Source of the DNA: Sinomicrobium sp.
GTDB taxonomy: Bacteria > Bacteroidota > Bacteroidia > Flavobacteriales > Flavobacteriaceae
Direction: 5' to 3'
Assembly: GCA_029266035.1 (NCBI GenBank)
Contig: JAJUFH010000024.1
Location: forward strand, 1 to 45,514
Length of the DNA: 45,514 nt
Shown: positions 1 through 8,725 of the stretch, one piece after another
Numbering within the stretch: the first letter of the stretch is position 1
How the letters are laid out: every line of letters starts with the position of its first letter
The notes under the pieces: generated by a model
Databases searched by the model: none
Seen by the model: the letters and a program-made list of their open reading frames with translations, nothing else
What the model was told of the DNA's origin: nothing
Position numbers and translations under genes: made by a program

Positions 1-630
1 GAATTTGATATTCAAGTAAACTCCGTAACCCGTTGCGCGGTCACGACCTTCCGAACCACCAGCGCCTACAGGCTTTCCGGTAACCACGTGAAGATTGCTA
101 GAACGCTCGTTGGGAGACTTGGTAGACATATAGGTGTCCAAAATCCAAGCCATCGTTTGAGGGTTAGTATTCACATCAGGAGCAGGAATATCCAACTCGG
201 GCCCGATGTTATCCCCAAGTGCATAAGTGAAACGTCGGGTGATACGCTCCAGTTCGGATGCTGAATACTTAGACGGGTCTAACTGTATCCCTCCTTTGGC
301 GCCTCCTAAGGGAAGTCCTGCCAATGAGGTCTTCCAAGTCATCCACATCGCCAAAGCTCGCGCTGCGTCGATGTCTACCGTAGGGTGATAACGAAGCCCT
401 CCCTTGTACGGTCCTAAGGCATTGTTGTGCTGTACACGATAGCCTGTAAATACCTCGACCTCTCCATTGTCCATCTTTACAGGAAAGTGAACCACCAACT
501 CGTTGTTGGTGATACCAAGTATCTTGCGAATGTTAGAGTTCAACCCGATGATATCGGAGGCGTGATTAAACTGACGCATCACATTATCGAGCATACTCTG
601 CTTCTTTTGTTGTTCTTCTTTTGCAATCAT
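1..630 (-). CDS. gdhA: Glutamate dehydrogenase, N-terminal 210 residues (gene runs off the left edge)
   Basis: Oxidatively deaminates L-glutamate to 2-oxoglutarate and ammonium, or the reverse, in the cytoplasm. The reading frame is open from the ATG at 630 to the window edge and lacks the C-terminal Rossmann half. The active-site residues show the spacing of the clostridial hexameric enzyme: K76 in GPYKGGLR, K100 in MTWK, K112 in GGAKGG (catalytic lysine) and D152 in PAPD, at intervals of 24, 12 and 40. K76 binds the substrate gamma-carboxylate in glutamate dehydrogenases and is replaced in leucine dehydrogenases, so glutamate is the likely substrate. NAD or NADP preference cannot be judged because the cofactor domain is missing. 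It is divergent from a MocR-type regulator and lies at the end of a locus full of glutamate-related amidases, which suggests a catabolic role. Confidence 0.93.
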   Translation of the reverse strand, partial: MIAKEEQQKKQSMLDNVMRQFNHASDIIGLNSNIRKILGITNNELVVHFPVKMDNGEVEVFTGYRVQHNNALGPYKGGLRYHPTVDIDAARALAMWMTWKTSLAGLPLGGAKGGIQLDPSKYSASELERITRRFTYALGDNIGPELDIPAPDVNTNPQTMAWILDTYMSTKSPNERSSNLHVVTGKPVGAGGSEGRDRATGYGVYLNIKF

Positions 631-668
631 CGTTTTGTGTGTTGTGTAATATTTAATAGATTAATTTT

Positions 669-698
669 TCAACTTATAATCTTTTAATCAAACCCAAA
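669..698 (-). promoter_or_regulatory. Possible Bacteroidota-type promoter for gdhA
   Basis: On the minus strand a TTTG (-33 type, 695-698) is followed 18 bases later by TAAGTTGA (669-676), which resembles the Bacteroidota -7 consensus TAnnTTTG. It would place the start of transcription a few tens of bases before the gdhA ATG at 630. The -7 match is imperfect. Confidence 0.35.
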
Positions 699-738
699 TC
701 AGGTCTTAGATCAACTACAAAATAATTTAAATATTATC

Positions 739-746
739 TATATTTG
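739..746 (+). promoter_or_regulatory. -7 element (TATATTTG) before the MocR regulator
   Basis: TATATTTG fits the Bacteroidota -7 consensus TAnnTTTG exactly and lies 34 bases before the ATG at 781. I see no clear TTTG about 19 bases upstream. The 150-base gap between the divergent gdhA and regulator genes is the natural place for the regulator's operator. Confidence 0.45.
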
Positions 747-780
747 ACATTCCAATTCTTTTTTTAGAGACATACCAATC

Positions 781-2277
781 ATGTATTATAATTTCAAAAA
801 TCTGCTTTTTAAAGACGGTTTTACAGAGCCCAATGGCAAAAGTGTCTACTACAACCTCTACAGCGCATTGAAAAATGCTATAATGAGTAAAGAAATACCT
901 GATAATTTTAAGTTACCTCCTTCCCGAGTACTGGCAAACGATTTGAATTTATCTAGGAGTACTGTAATCAAGGCTTATGAGCTACTTGTATTAGAGCATC
1001 TGATTGTCTCTAGGCAAGGATCGGGTTATTACACCAACAAACTTCAGGACAATCTCGATCATAGAGAGGGAATAAGGCTTCAAAAAAAAAGCCCTAAGGT
1101 ATATCCTAAAATTTCCAAACTCGGCAAATCCTTTATTCAGCATTCGGAATTCAATGTGGGAGAAACTTATTTGGAACCGGTTTGTTTCAGACCCGGCCTA
1201 CCTCCTTTAGACCTGTTTCCCACAACGGTATGGCAAAAACTGACCAACGAATACTGGAAACACGTAAAATACTCCGATTTATCTTATTCCGATTCCCTCG
1301 GAATGGAGCCGCTCCGAACCAATATTGCAAAGTACTTAAAAATTTACAGAAACATCACCTGCGACCCCGATCAAATTGTAATAACTACCGGCTCTTTGCA
1401 CTCGCTCTACTTGATTTCTACAGCCCTGCTAAACGCCAACGATCCGGTGATACTCGAAAACCCGACATACAAAAAAGCCTACAACCTCTTCAAGAGCTTA
1501 AAGGCCAATGTTCAAACTGCAGGTTTGAGTGACGACGATTTTGACATCTCTTCGCTAAACGAAATAGCCGCTAAGCTGTTGTACGTTATACCCTCTAACC
1601 AATATCCTTCCGGAAAGAGAATGTCGCTACACCGCAGAAGTGAATTGTTGGATTTTGCGACGAAAAAAAACATTCTCATAGTAGAAGATGACTACGACCA
1701 CGAATTTAGCAACTGGGACAACCCTATTTCATCCATATTCAGTCTAGACATCAACGACAGCGTGGTTTACCTCGGAACTTTCAACAAATTGCTACACCCT
1801 TCACTGCGTTTGGGTTATATGATTATTCCCAAATTCCTGATTAGCCCTATAACCGCAATAAGCAAACAGACGTTTCGGTTTGTACCACCAAGTCTACAGA
1901 ATGTAATGGCAGAGTTTATCTCACACGACTACCTAAACAAACACCTCAGAAAAGTAATCAAAACCTCCAACCAGAGAAAACAGGTATTTATCAATCACTT
2001 CGAGACCTTGTTTAAAGACGAGATAAGCCTAGAAGTAAACAATACCGGACTACATGTTATCGCCATACTAAAAGACGAGGTCAAAGATTTCGAATTCTGT
2101 AATTACCTGTTGAAGAACAACATTATCACCTTCCCTTTGAGCAGTTATTACGTAAGCGAAAACTACCGTAGAAACGGACTGGTAATGGGGTATTGTTCGG
2201 TAAATAAGACCTGGATAAAGAGAAACTTAGACAAGATGCACACCCTTTATTTTCAATACTTATCAGAAAATACCTGA
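781..2277 (+). CDS. MocR/GabR-type regulator (GntR winged helix fused to a PLP aminotransferase-like domain)
   Basis: Transcription factor of 498 residues. Residues about 20-85 form a GntR-type winged helix (LPPSRVLANDLNLSRSTV core). Residues about 135-490 have the fold-type I aminotransferase layout: the NPTY segment near 227-230, EDDYDHEF near 302-309 and the PLP lysine K336 in GTFNK, followed by R343 in SLRLGY. In this family PLP plus an amino-acid or amine ligand acts as effector (GabR with GABA, PdxR with PLP). The gene diverges from gdhA and converges with the acidic-amino-acid symporter 27 bases downstream. Control of gdhA or of the symporter by glutamate or a derivative is therefore a reasonable inference. 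A catalytic aminotransferase role is unlikely because of the DNA-binding domain. Confidence 0.9.
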   Translation: MYYNFKNLLFKDGFTEPNGKSVYYNLYSALKNAIMSKEIPDNFKLPPSRVLANDLNLSRSTVIKAYELLVLEHLIVSRQGSGYYTNKLQDNLDHREGIRLQKKSPKVYPKISKLGKSFIQHSEFNVGETYLEPVCFRPGLPPLDLFPTTVWQKLTNEYWKHVKYSDLSYSDSLGMEPLRTNIAKYLKIYRNITCDPDQIVITTGSLHSLYLISTALLNANDPVILENPTYKKAYNLFKSLKANVQTAGLSDDDFDISSLNEIAAKLLYVIPSNQYPSGKRMSLHRRSELLDFATKKNILIVEDDYDHEFSNWDNPISSIFSLDINDSVVYLGTFNKLLHPSLRLGYMIIPKFLISPITAISKQTFRFVPPSLQNVMAEFISHDYLNKHLRKVIKTSNQRKQVFINHFETLFKDEISLEVNNTGLHVIAILKDEVKDFEFCNYLLKNNIITFPLSSYYVSENYRRNGLVMGYCSVNKTWIKRNLDKMHTLYFQYLSENT

Positions 2278-2304
2278 GCACAGGCGTACAATACAAGCTT
2301 GTTG

Positions 2305-3606
2305 TTAATCTTCGGAGACCTTAGGGTCGTTCAGTTTCCCTACCGACTTAGCCACTACAGTAGCTACGGCGGCATCACCGGTAATATTAATGGTAGTTCT
2401 GCACATATCCAATATACGATCTACCGACAGTATCAACGCAATACCCACAGGAAGTTTTTCCGGAGGAAAATTGATGGATTGCAACACGATAATAAGCATA
2501 ATCATTCCCACTCCCGGTACACCAGCAGTACCAATAGACGCCAGTAATGCTGTAAATACTATGGTCAGCTGATCGCCAAAAGTGATGTCAAAATGCAGGG
2601 CTTCGCAAATAAAGATGGTAGCCACGGCTTGGTAAAGACTGGTACCGTCCATGTTTATAGTAGCCCCTACGGGAAGTACAAAGCTACTCACCTCTTCATC
2701 CACACCTATATGTTCGTGTACCCTTTCCATATTTACCGGAAGGGCCGCTGCACTCGAACTGGTGGAAAAAGCGAGAAGTTGTACAGGACTCATCTTTTTC
2801 AAAAACCAGATGGGGTTCTTTTTAGCATACAGGCTTACCATAAGCATATACACCACCACCATCAATGCCAAACCGGCAAGTACTGTAAACGAATACTTGA
2901 GTAGTGCCAGCAATACATCTACGTCGTCGGTGCCTACCACCACATTGGCGAGCAGGGCAAATACAGCAATAGGTGCTATTTTGATAATCAGATCTACCAT
3001 TTTCAACACCGCATCGTTAAGACTGTCGAAAAAGCGCTTAAGAGGAGCTGCCTTCTCATCCCCTATAATCAACAGGCTAATCCCGAGCAGCATCGTAAAG
3101 AAGATGACTTGCAGCATTTGGTTGTTGTCTCCCAAAGCCGAAAAAATATTATCCGGCACTATACTCACAAGGTATTCTACAAAGTTGGTGTCTTGAGCTT
3201 CACTGTCGCTTATCCTTTGGCTTACTATACTAGTGGTCTCCGCATCGCTAGTAAGCTGTGCGATAGTCTCTTCTGATATTCCAGAGCCCGGTTTTACTAT
3301 ATTGGCAATAGTTAAACCTATCACTATGGCACAGGTTGTAGTAAAGATGTACAACGCCATAGTGCGTATCCCAATACTAGACAGCTTGGAGATATCTTGC
3401 ATATCGCAAATCCCCTTGATAAGTGAAGCTACTATAAGTGGGATGGCTATCAGTTTCAACAAATTGATAAACAACTCACCAAAAGGATAAATCCAGTTTT
3501 CTATAAAGGGTTTTCCCCAATCAAAATTTGCTAAGAGGGCACCAAACACACCTCCTAAAACCATTCCTATAATAATCTGCCAATGTAGTGCTAATTTAAT
3601 TTTCAT
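2305..3606 (-). CDS. Dicarboxylate/amino acid:cation symporter (DAACS family, glutamate/aspartate type)
   Basis: Inner-membrane secondary transporter of 433 residues with the GltPh/GltT layout. It has a serine-rich hairpin tip (STSSSAAALP, 281-290), the NMDGT motif at 318-322 and the substrate segment DMCRTTIN at 400-407. D400, R403, T404 and N407 align with GltPh D394, R397, T398 and N401. The arginine pairs with the side-chain carboxylate in glutamate/aspartate carriers and is replaced in neutral amino-acid relatives, so glutamate or aspartate is the expected cargo. It is the last gene of the long minus-strand array and fits as the uptake step for glutamate released outside or in the periplasm. 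A hairpin (3643-3672) separates it from the S9 peptidase gene, so it may have its own promoter or depend on read-through. Confidence 0.93.
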   Translation of the reverse strand: MKIKLALHWQIIIGMVLGGVFGALLANFDWGKPFIENWIYPFGELFINLLKLIAIPLIVASLIKGICDMQDISKLSSIGIRTMALYIFTTTCAIVIGLTIANIVKPGSGISEETIAQLTSDAETTSIVSQRISDSEAQDTNFVEYLVSIVPDNIFSALGDNNQMLQVIFFTMLLGISLLIIGDEKAAPLKRFFDSLNDAVLKMVDLIIKIAPIAVFALLANVVVGTDDVDVLLALLKYSFTVLAGLALMVVVYMLMVSLYAKKNPIWFLKKMSPVQLLAFSTSSSAAALPVNMERVHEHIGVDEEVSSFVLPVGATINMDGTSLYQAVATIFICEALHFDITFGDQLTIVFTALLASIGTAGVPGVGMIMLIIVLQSINFPPEKLPVGIALILSVDRILDMCRTTINITGDAAVATVVAKSVGKLNDPKVSED

Positions 3607-3642
3607 GTTGTTTTGATATTGCTATTTATTCCAAAAACTTAC

Positions 3643-3672
3643 CCCTGCTTTTCCCATTTGTAAAAAGCAGGG
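3643..3672 (-). terminator. Hairpin between the S9 peptidase and symporter genes, possible terminator
   Basis: Perfect 10-base arms CCCTGCTTTT (3643-3652) and AAAAGCAGGG (3663-3672) with a 10-base loop. On the minus strand the stem is followed, after a short GGTAAG spacer, by five T residues, which is weaker than a classical U-tract. Confidence 0.5.
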
Positions 3673-3704
3673 ATAAGCGGAATTCCACAAAGATAATATT
3701 ATCT

Positions 3705-5771
3705 TTATTTCTTTAACTGCTTGTTAAAAAAATCTACAGTCGCCTTACTTATTTTTAACAAATTTTCATGTCGCATCCAGTGGTGAGTGTCGTTGGGAAT
3801 AATCAGGCTTTCGAAATATACTCCTTTTCTTTTCAGTCGCTGCGAGAGATCTACACTGTGTGAAAACCCTACATTGCGGTCTTCATCGGCGTGAATCAAG
3901 AGCACCGGAGAAGTCCAGTCTTTCACATATGCATTGGGAGAAGACTTCCAAGAAACGCGATCTACGAGTTCTTTATCGGGTGTACTTTTATAAACAGATT
4001 TCGGCACCCTGTTATGCACTCCGTGTATGTCTACTCCGGCAGCAAACAAATCTGAATTTTTACCGAGAGCCAGTGCGGTCAGGTATCCACCATAAGACCC
4101 ACCATAAACTCCTATTTTTTTAGCATCTACGTCTTTTTGTTCCGCCAACCACTCTCCTGCAGCCTGTATATCCTGATATTCGGATGCTCCGTATCTACCG
4201 GCTTTTTTAGGGTTGTCGAAGTCGTAACCATATCCTATACCGAGCCTGTAGTTTACAGAGAGTACCACATAACCTTGATTTGCCAGATACTGGTTTAGGG
4301 CATAGGTGTGTGCGTAATACCCGCGATGATCCCAAGCCAGGAACATCTGTCGCGAAGGTCCGCCATGTATAAACAGTATAGCAGGTTTTTTACCACTGCT
4401 GTTTTTACTTTTAAACAACTGCCCGTGTACCTTTGTCCCATCTTTAGATATGATAATTACCTGCTCTGGTGTCACCATCTTGTCCTGAGGCAGTGTAGCT
4501 GGTATATTTTCGGCAGCTATAAGCGTTATTTTGCCGTCTTTTAAATATGCAGGCACTGCAGGACGGCTGGTGGTTGAGCTCAGGAAGGCAACGGTATTCT
4601 CCAGAAAAACCGGACTTGATTCCACACCCTCTCCTTCGGTCAGGAGAGTCATATCGGCCTTGTTTACAGATACTATACCGATATGCCTTCTATCTATATC
4701 TTTCTCATCTTTACCGGTATTTGTACTAAATATCAGCTTATCTCCTTTTGCATTCAGGCTCACCTCTTCTACCATAAAATTTCCGGGAGTGAGCAATAGC
4801 TCTTTCCCTCCACTTGCAGGCACCGAGTACAAATGTTGTCTGCCGTCTAAATAAGATCGGAATACTATACTGTTGTTGGCTGCCCACTGTATTGAGTTTC
4901 CTACAGCATTTTTAAACCCAGCTTTACGTGTTTTTGGAGCCTTCCAAATCACCTTAGACCCTTCCCCGGAAAGATCGGCAACCCTCAGTTCCCAAACATA
5001 GGAGCTGTACTTCAACTTCACATTCCCCGGTCTTCGTACAAAGACCAGCGATTTGCCGTCGGGAGACCATTTGGGGAACATATCTCTTGAAAAATCGGGA
5101 GAAACCCACTTGAGCGAACGCGCCCCAAATTCGTATACCCCGATAAAAGAATGCGTCCCTCTGTGGGAAGTAAATGCTATTTTTTTACCGTCTGGCGACC
5201 AGCTCAAATGCCTTACATTTCCGTTATCTGCAAAGAGTTTTCTCGCCTCTCCACTGCCATCGATATTCACTACCCATCTTTCGCCCAATTTAGTAAAGAC
5301 AACCTTGTCGCTATTGGGTGACACTGAGATAAAGCTTCCTCTTTCCGACAGTAGCTTTGGCTCACCTCCGGCAAAAGGCACGCTCCACACCTGTACTGCA
5401 GCTCCATCTACATCGGAGGTCGCATTTACCGGTTGCGAGCCCGACCAGTTACCCCCGTGGTCTCCACCTCTTACGTATACCACCCATTTTCCGTCGTTGG
5501 AAATAGATAGTTGAGTGATTTCCTGCCCGTCGTCTTCGAGATAGGGAGTCAATCGCCTCGGCTTAAAATCGGGTGCTTCAGCCACATATACATTTCGCTT
5601 CCCTTCTTCGTTGAAAGTCCAAGCGAGCTTGTTGTTACTACTAGTCAGGTTTCCCGGCTCCGGATAGCTCAAAAAAGCATCTAGGTCAGTCTGCCCAAAC
5701 AGGCAGCTTATTCCCATAAACAGGAATACGCTAAAGAGCATCTGCCTTAGGTGTAAACTGTGATTGTTCAT
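3705..5771 (-). CDS. S9 family peptidase (prolyl oligopeptidase / acylaminoacyl peptidase-like), secreted
   Basis: Serine peptidase of 688 residues. A signal peptide (hydrophobic run ending near SCLFGQ) precedes a TolB-like beta-propeller (about 40-400) with repeated SPDGK motifs, then an alpha/beta-hydrolase domain. The catalytic triad is visible: S559 in GGSYGGY, an aspartate in HADEDRNVG (about 631) and a histidine in NDTHHW (about 663). Members of this family cut short peptides or remove N-acylated residues, with the propeller limiting substrate size. It follows the transhydrogenase genes by about 57 bases in the same direction. A role in trimming small peptides from the locus substrate is inferred; the exact specificity cannot be read from sequence. 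Confidence 0.9.
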   Translation of the reverse strand: MNNHSLHLRQMLFSVFLFMGISCLFGQTDLDAFLSYPEPGNLTSSNNKLAWTFNEEGKRNVYVAEAPDFKPRRLTPYLEDDGQEITQLSISNDGKWVVYVRGGDHGGNWSGSQPVNATSDVDGAAVQVWSVPFAGGEPKLLSERGSFISVSPNSDKVVFTKLGERWVVNIDGSGEARKLFADNGNVRHLSWSPDGKKIAFTSHRGTHSFIGVYEFGARSLKWVSPDFSRDMFPKWSPDGKSLVFVRRPGNVKLKYSSYVWELRVADLSGEGSKVIWKAPKTRKAGFKNAVGNSIQWAANNSIVFRSYLDGRQHLYSVPASGGKELLLTPGNFMVEEVSLNAKGDKLIFSTNTGKDEKDIDRRHIGIVSVNKADMTLLTEGEGVESSPVFLENTVAFLSSTTSRPAVPAYLKDGKITLIAAENIPATLPQDKMVTPEQVIIISKDGTKVHGQLFKSKNSSGKKPAILFIHGGPSRQMFLAWDHRGYYAHTYALNQYLANQGYVVLSVNYRLGIGYGYDFDNPKKAGRYGASEYQDIQAAGEWLAEQKDVDAKKIGVYGGSYGGYLTALALGKNSDLFAAGVDIHGVHNRVPKSVYKSTPDKELVDRVSWKSSPNAYVKDWTSPVLLIHADEDRNVGFSHSVDLSQRLKRKGVYFESLIIPNDTHHWMRHENLLKISKATVDFFNKQLKK

Positions 5772-5828
5772 TTTTTAAATTTTGGTTTAATGTTACTTTT
5801 ATTACTTATTTAAAGAAACTCCCTTCTT

Positions 5829-7217
5829 TTAAATCAACTTGAGCTGATTTATAATATTCTGGAGGGAATCTTTGGCATCTCCAAACAGCAGGCTACAGTT
5901 GTCCATACCAAAAAGATCATTGGAGACCCCTGCATAGCCCTTACTCATTCCTCTTTTCATAACCACTACCTGTTTGCTTTGATAAGCTTTTACAATTGGC
6001 ATCCCGAATATCGGACTGTCGGGGTTATTTTCTGCAGCCGGATTTACCACGTCGTTTGCCCCGATAATCAGCACTGTATCGTAATGAGCCATATCGCTAT
6101 TTACCTCGTCCATTTCTTTCAGGTGCTCGTAATCTATATTAGCTTCTGCCAGCAAGACGTTCATATGTCCGGGCATTCGTCCAGCAACGGGGTGAATGAT
6201 AAAATCTACTTGGGTCTCTCTCTTTGCCAGCAATTGCTGCAATTGTCCGCAGAGGTGTTGTGCTTGCGCCACTGCTAGTCCATAACCAGGAATTATGGCT
6301 ATCTTACTGGCAAAAGACAGCTGCATGGCAGTTTCGGAAACAGTGATTTCCTTGATATTTTGAACTTCGGTATCGGCGCTTGCCTTAGTCTTTTTAAACT
6401 TCCCTGCAAGTACTTTTATCAGAGATCTGTTCATCGCCTTACACATCAAGAGGGTAAGCAAAATACCCGCTGCACCTACAAATATACCCCCTGAAATCAT
6501 CGCCTTGTTTCCGTAAACAAAACCTGCAAGCGCTGTAGCTATACCGGTTATAGAGTTTAAGAGTGAGATTACCACCGGCATATCGGCACCGCCTATAGGT
6601 AGAACAAATACCACCCCGTATACCAGAGCGATAATCGCCAACGCGTAGGCAGTAGACTCAAAAGAAATAGGTAACAGCCCTACAAAATACAGAAGGGGTA
6701 ACAACAAAATAAGCCCTAAGAGTATTCTAGAACCGAATACAACGGCAGCTCCTTTGTTGTCTTTGGTTTTCCCTGCGAGTTTGCCGTAAGCTATCGCACT
6801 CCCGGAAGCGGCAACAGCCCCGGTAACCAATCCTAAGAGCAATAAGAGTTGCATTCCGATGTTCGGATCGCCTATTCCCTGTTGTTTGGCTTCTACAACG
6901 CCCAGTAACACGGCACATCCACCTCCGGCACCGTTAAACAGCGATATCAATTGCGGCATAGCAGTCATTTCCACCTTGTCGGCCATCAACTTCCCTATCA
7001 CAGTTCCCAGTACAATGGCCACAGCAATAACGATGATATTTGTGGTCGGTACGGTTTGTGTTTTAAGGGCGATAAACGTACATAAAACAGCGAGTATCAT
7101 TCCTATAGCTGCCACGCTATTACCCAGTCTAGCACTCTTTGGAGAACTCATAAACTTCAATCCACCCAAAAAGGAAACAGTGGCTATCAAATAGCCTACA
7201 TCAACTAATACGTTCAT
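5829..7217 (-). CDS. pntB: Proton-translocating NAD(P) transhydrogenase, beta subunit
   Basis: Membrane subunit of 462 residues. Residues 1 to about 265 hold the transmembrane helices of the proton channel (domain II). Residues about 285-462 form the NADP(H)-binding domain III, recognisable by IIPGYGLAVAQAQ, HPVAGRMPGHMNVLLAEA, GANDVVNPAAE and KRGMSKGYAGV. With the two alpha-type subunits upstream it couples hydride transfer between NADH and NADP+ to proton flow. The three genes are almost contiguous (6 and 2 bases apart), in the split arrangement seen in many bacteria. In this locus it may supply NADPH during growth on amino acids, where glutamate dehydrogenase is the main source of reducing power; that link is inference. 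Confidence 0.95.
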   Translation of the reverse strand: MNVLVDVGYLIATVSFLGGLKFMSSPKSARLGNSVAAIGMILAVLCTFIALKTQTVPTTNIIVIAVAIVLGTVIGKLMADKVEMTAMPQLISLFNGAGGGCAVLLGVVEAKQQGIGDPNIGMQLLLLLGLVTGAVAASGSAIAYGKLAGKTKDNKGAAVVFGSRILLGLILLLPLLYFVGLLPISFESTAYALAIIALVYGVVFVLPIGGADMPVVISLLNSITGIATALAGFVYGNKAMISGGIFVGAAGILLTLLMCKAMNRSLIKVLAGKFKKTKASADTEVQNIKEITVSETAMQLSFASKIAIIPGYGLAVAQAQHLCGQLQQLLAKRETQVDFIIHPVAGRMPGHMNVLLAEANIDYEHLKEMDEVNSDMAHYDTVLIIGANDVVNPAAENNPDSPIFGMPIVKAYQSKQVVVMKRGMSKGYAGVSNDLFGMDNCSLLFGDAKDSLQNIINQLKLI

Positions 7218-7223
7218 CCTTGC

Positions 7224-7520
7224 CTATTTTTTGGTATTGAACATTTTTAACATTCTTCCGGTGACAAAAAAGCCTCCGGAAATATTCAGTGCACCGAAAA
7301 ATACGGCAATTCCGCCCAAAGCGAGAGTGACGTAATTGGTGGGAGGAACCTGAGATATCATAATCACAGCACCTACCATGATGATTCCGCTAATCGCATT
7401 AGCTCCCGACATCAAGGGAGTGTGAAGAATAGCCGGAACATTGGCGATTACTTCTATACCGATAAAGACACAAAAGATCACAAAATATATGATCTCAAGA
7501 TTATTGTGGATAAATTCCAT
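7224..7520 (-). CDS. pntAB: NAD(P) transhydrogenase, small membrane alpha subunit (PntAB type)
   Basis: Protein of 98 residues with about three transmembrane helices, the size and character of the separate C-terminal part of the alpha subunit (the Rhodospirillum PntAB type). Motifs such as HTPLMSGANAISGI and GGFFVTGRMLKMF are typical. It completes the channel with PntB. It starts 2 bases after the pntAA stop and ends 6 bases before pntB, so the three are surely cotranscribed. Confidence 0.94.
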   Translation of the reverse strand: MEFIHNNLEIIYFVIFCVFIGIEVIANVPAILHTPLMSGANAISGIIMVGAVIMISQVPPTNYVTLALGGIAVFFGALNISGGFFVTGRMLKMFNTKK

Positions 7521-7522
7521 AA

Positions 7523-8638
7523 TTAAACACGTTCTGGTTTGTCAGTTAATAAAGGGTTAGTTATAACTCCGTTGCCAATCACCCTGCTCTTATCCAATAA
7601 GAGGTCTTCTTCTTTGGTCGATTGAACTAGGTATTTCAAAAAGTTAAAATAATTGGCAGACAGTAACTGTGAGGCGGCTTGCGACACCTCTCTCGCCAAA
7701 TGCGAATCGCCTACCACGGTCAATTCGTTGTAGGTAATTGTTTTTCCGGCTTCAGTCACCTCGCAATTTCCTCCCTGTTCGGCGGCCATATCTACAATCA
7801 CCGATCCGGGATTCATAGCATCAACGGTTGCCTTTGCGAGTAACAAGGGGGCTTTTTTTCCCGGAATATTTGCGGTACAAATCACAATATTGGCATTGCG
7901 TGCGCGATCGTGAATGAGTTCCTTTTGCTTTTTCAAGAACTCTTCAGATTGTGCAATGGCATATCCACCTGCATCTTTTGCCTCCTGCGCTCCTTCTACC
8001 TCAACAAATTTAGCTCCGAGACTTCTCACCTCTTCTTTGGTAGACGACCTGACATCGAAGGCCTCTACTACAGCACCCAGTCTTCTTGCGGTTGCTATAG
8101 CCTGCAAGCCTGCTACACCTGCCCCTAACACCAGTACTTTGGCCGGGGTAAGTGTTCCGGCCGCAGTGGTAAACATAGGGAAGGAGTTTTCGTAATAACC
8201 CGCCGCCTTGAGTACTGCCCTATAACCAGCAATAGATGCCATAGACGATAATACGTCCATTGATTGTGCCAGAGTAGTACGGGGCAACAGATCTAAGCTG
8301 TATACCGTTGTATTTTTACCGAGATACTTTTCGGTTCGCTCGGGGTAAAACAACATATTGAATATCCCGATCAATACTCGCTGCTCTTCACCAGGAGTAA
8401 AGCCTTCAATCTCGTTAATAGTCAAAAGTGTATCTGCAGTACTTAAAACCTCCGCTCGAGATTGCATTTTAACTCCTGCATCTACATAGGCACTATCCGA
8501 GATTCCCAAATGCTTCGCATAGCCTTCTTCTATCAAGACCTCCAGCGACAATTGCTTAATAAGGAGTGAAGCTTCTTTGGGTAAAAGACATACCCTAGTT
8601 TCAAATTCCGGTTCCTTTACCAGTCCTATAGTTTTCAC
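7523..8638 (-). CDS. pntAA: NAD(P) transhydrogenase, soluble NAD(H)-binding alpha subunit (PntAA type)
   Basis: Cytoplasmic domain I subunit of 371 residues related to alanine dehydrogenase. The N-terminus reads TIGLVKEPEFETRVCLLP; the dinucleotide fold carries VLVLGAGVAGLQAIATARRLGA and the later GSVIVDMAAEQGGN segment. It binds NAD(H) and passes hydride to domain III of PntB. It is the first gene of the pnt group; the preceding D-aminoacylase gene ends 87 bases upstream. That gap holds a small hairpin but no convincing terminator, so pnt could still be read from the upstream genes. Confidence 0.95.
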   Translation of the reverse strand: MKTIGLVKEPEFETRVCLLPKEASLLIKQLSLEVLIEEGYAKHLGISDSAYVDAGVKMQSRAEVLSTADTLLTINEIEGFTPGEEQRVLIGIFNMLFYPERTEKYLGKNTTVYSLDLLPRTTLAQSMDVLSSMASIAGYRAVLKAAGYYENSFPMFTTAAGTLTPAKVLVLGAGVAGLQAIATARRLGAVVEAFDVRSSTKEEVRSLGAKFVEVEGAQEAKDAGGYAIAQSEEFLKKQKELIHDRARNANIVICTANIPGKKAPLLLAKATVDAMNPGSVIVDMAAEQGGNCEVTEAGKTITYNELTVVGDSHLAREVSQAASQLLSANYFNFLKYLVQSTKEEDLLLDKSRVIGNGVITNPLLTDKPERV

Positions 8639-8695
8639 TTGATATTGGTTAATTTGGTTTGTGGTTTTTAGTTCTTAGTTCGGAGTTCTTAGTTA

Positions 8696-8717
8696 GTAGT
8701 TTGTGGTTTCAAACTAC
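8696..8717. repeat. Small inverted repeat in the pntAA leader
   Basis: Perfect 8-base arms GTAGTTTG and CAAACTAC around TGGTTT. It sits among degenerate repeats of GTTCTTAGTT and GTTTGTGGTTT between the D-aminoacylase and pntAA genes. No T-run follows on the minus strand, so it is not an obvious terminator. Confidence 0.45.
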
Positions 8718-8725
8718 AAATTCAT

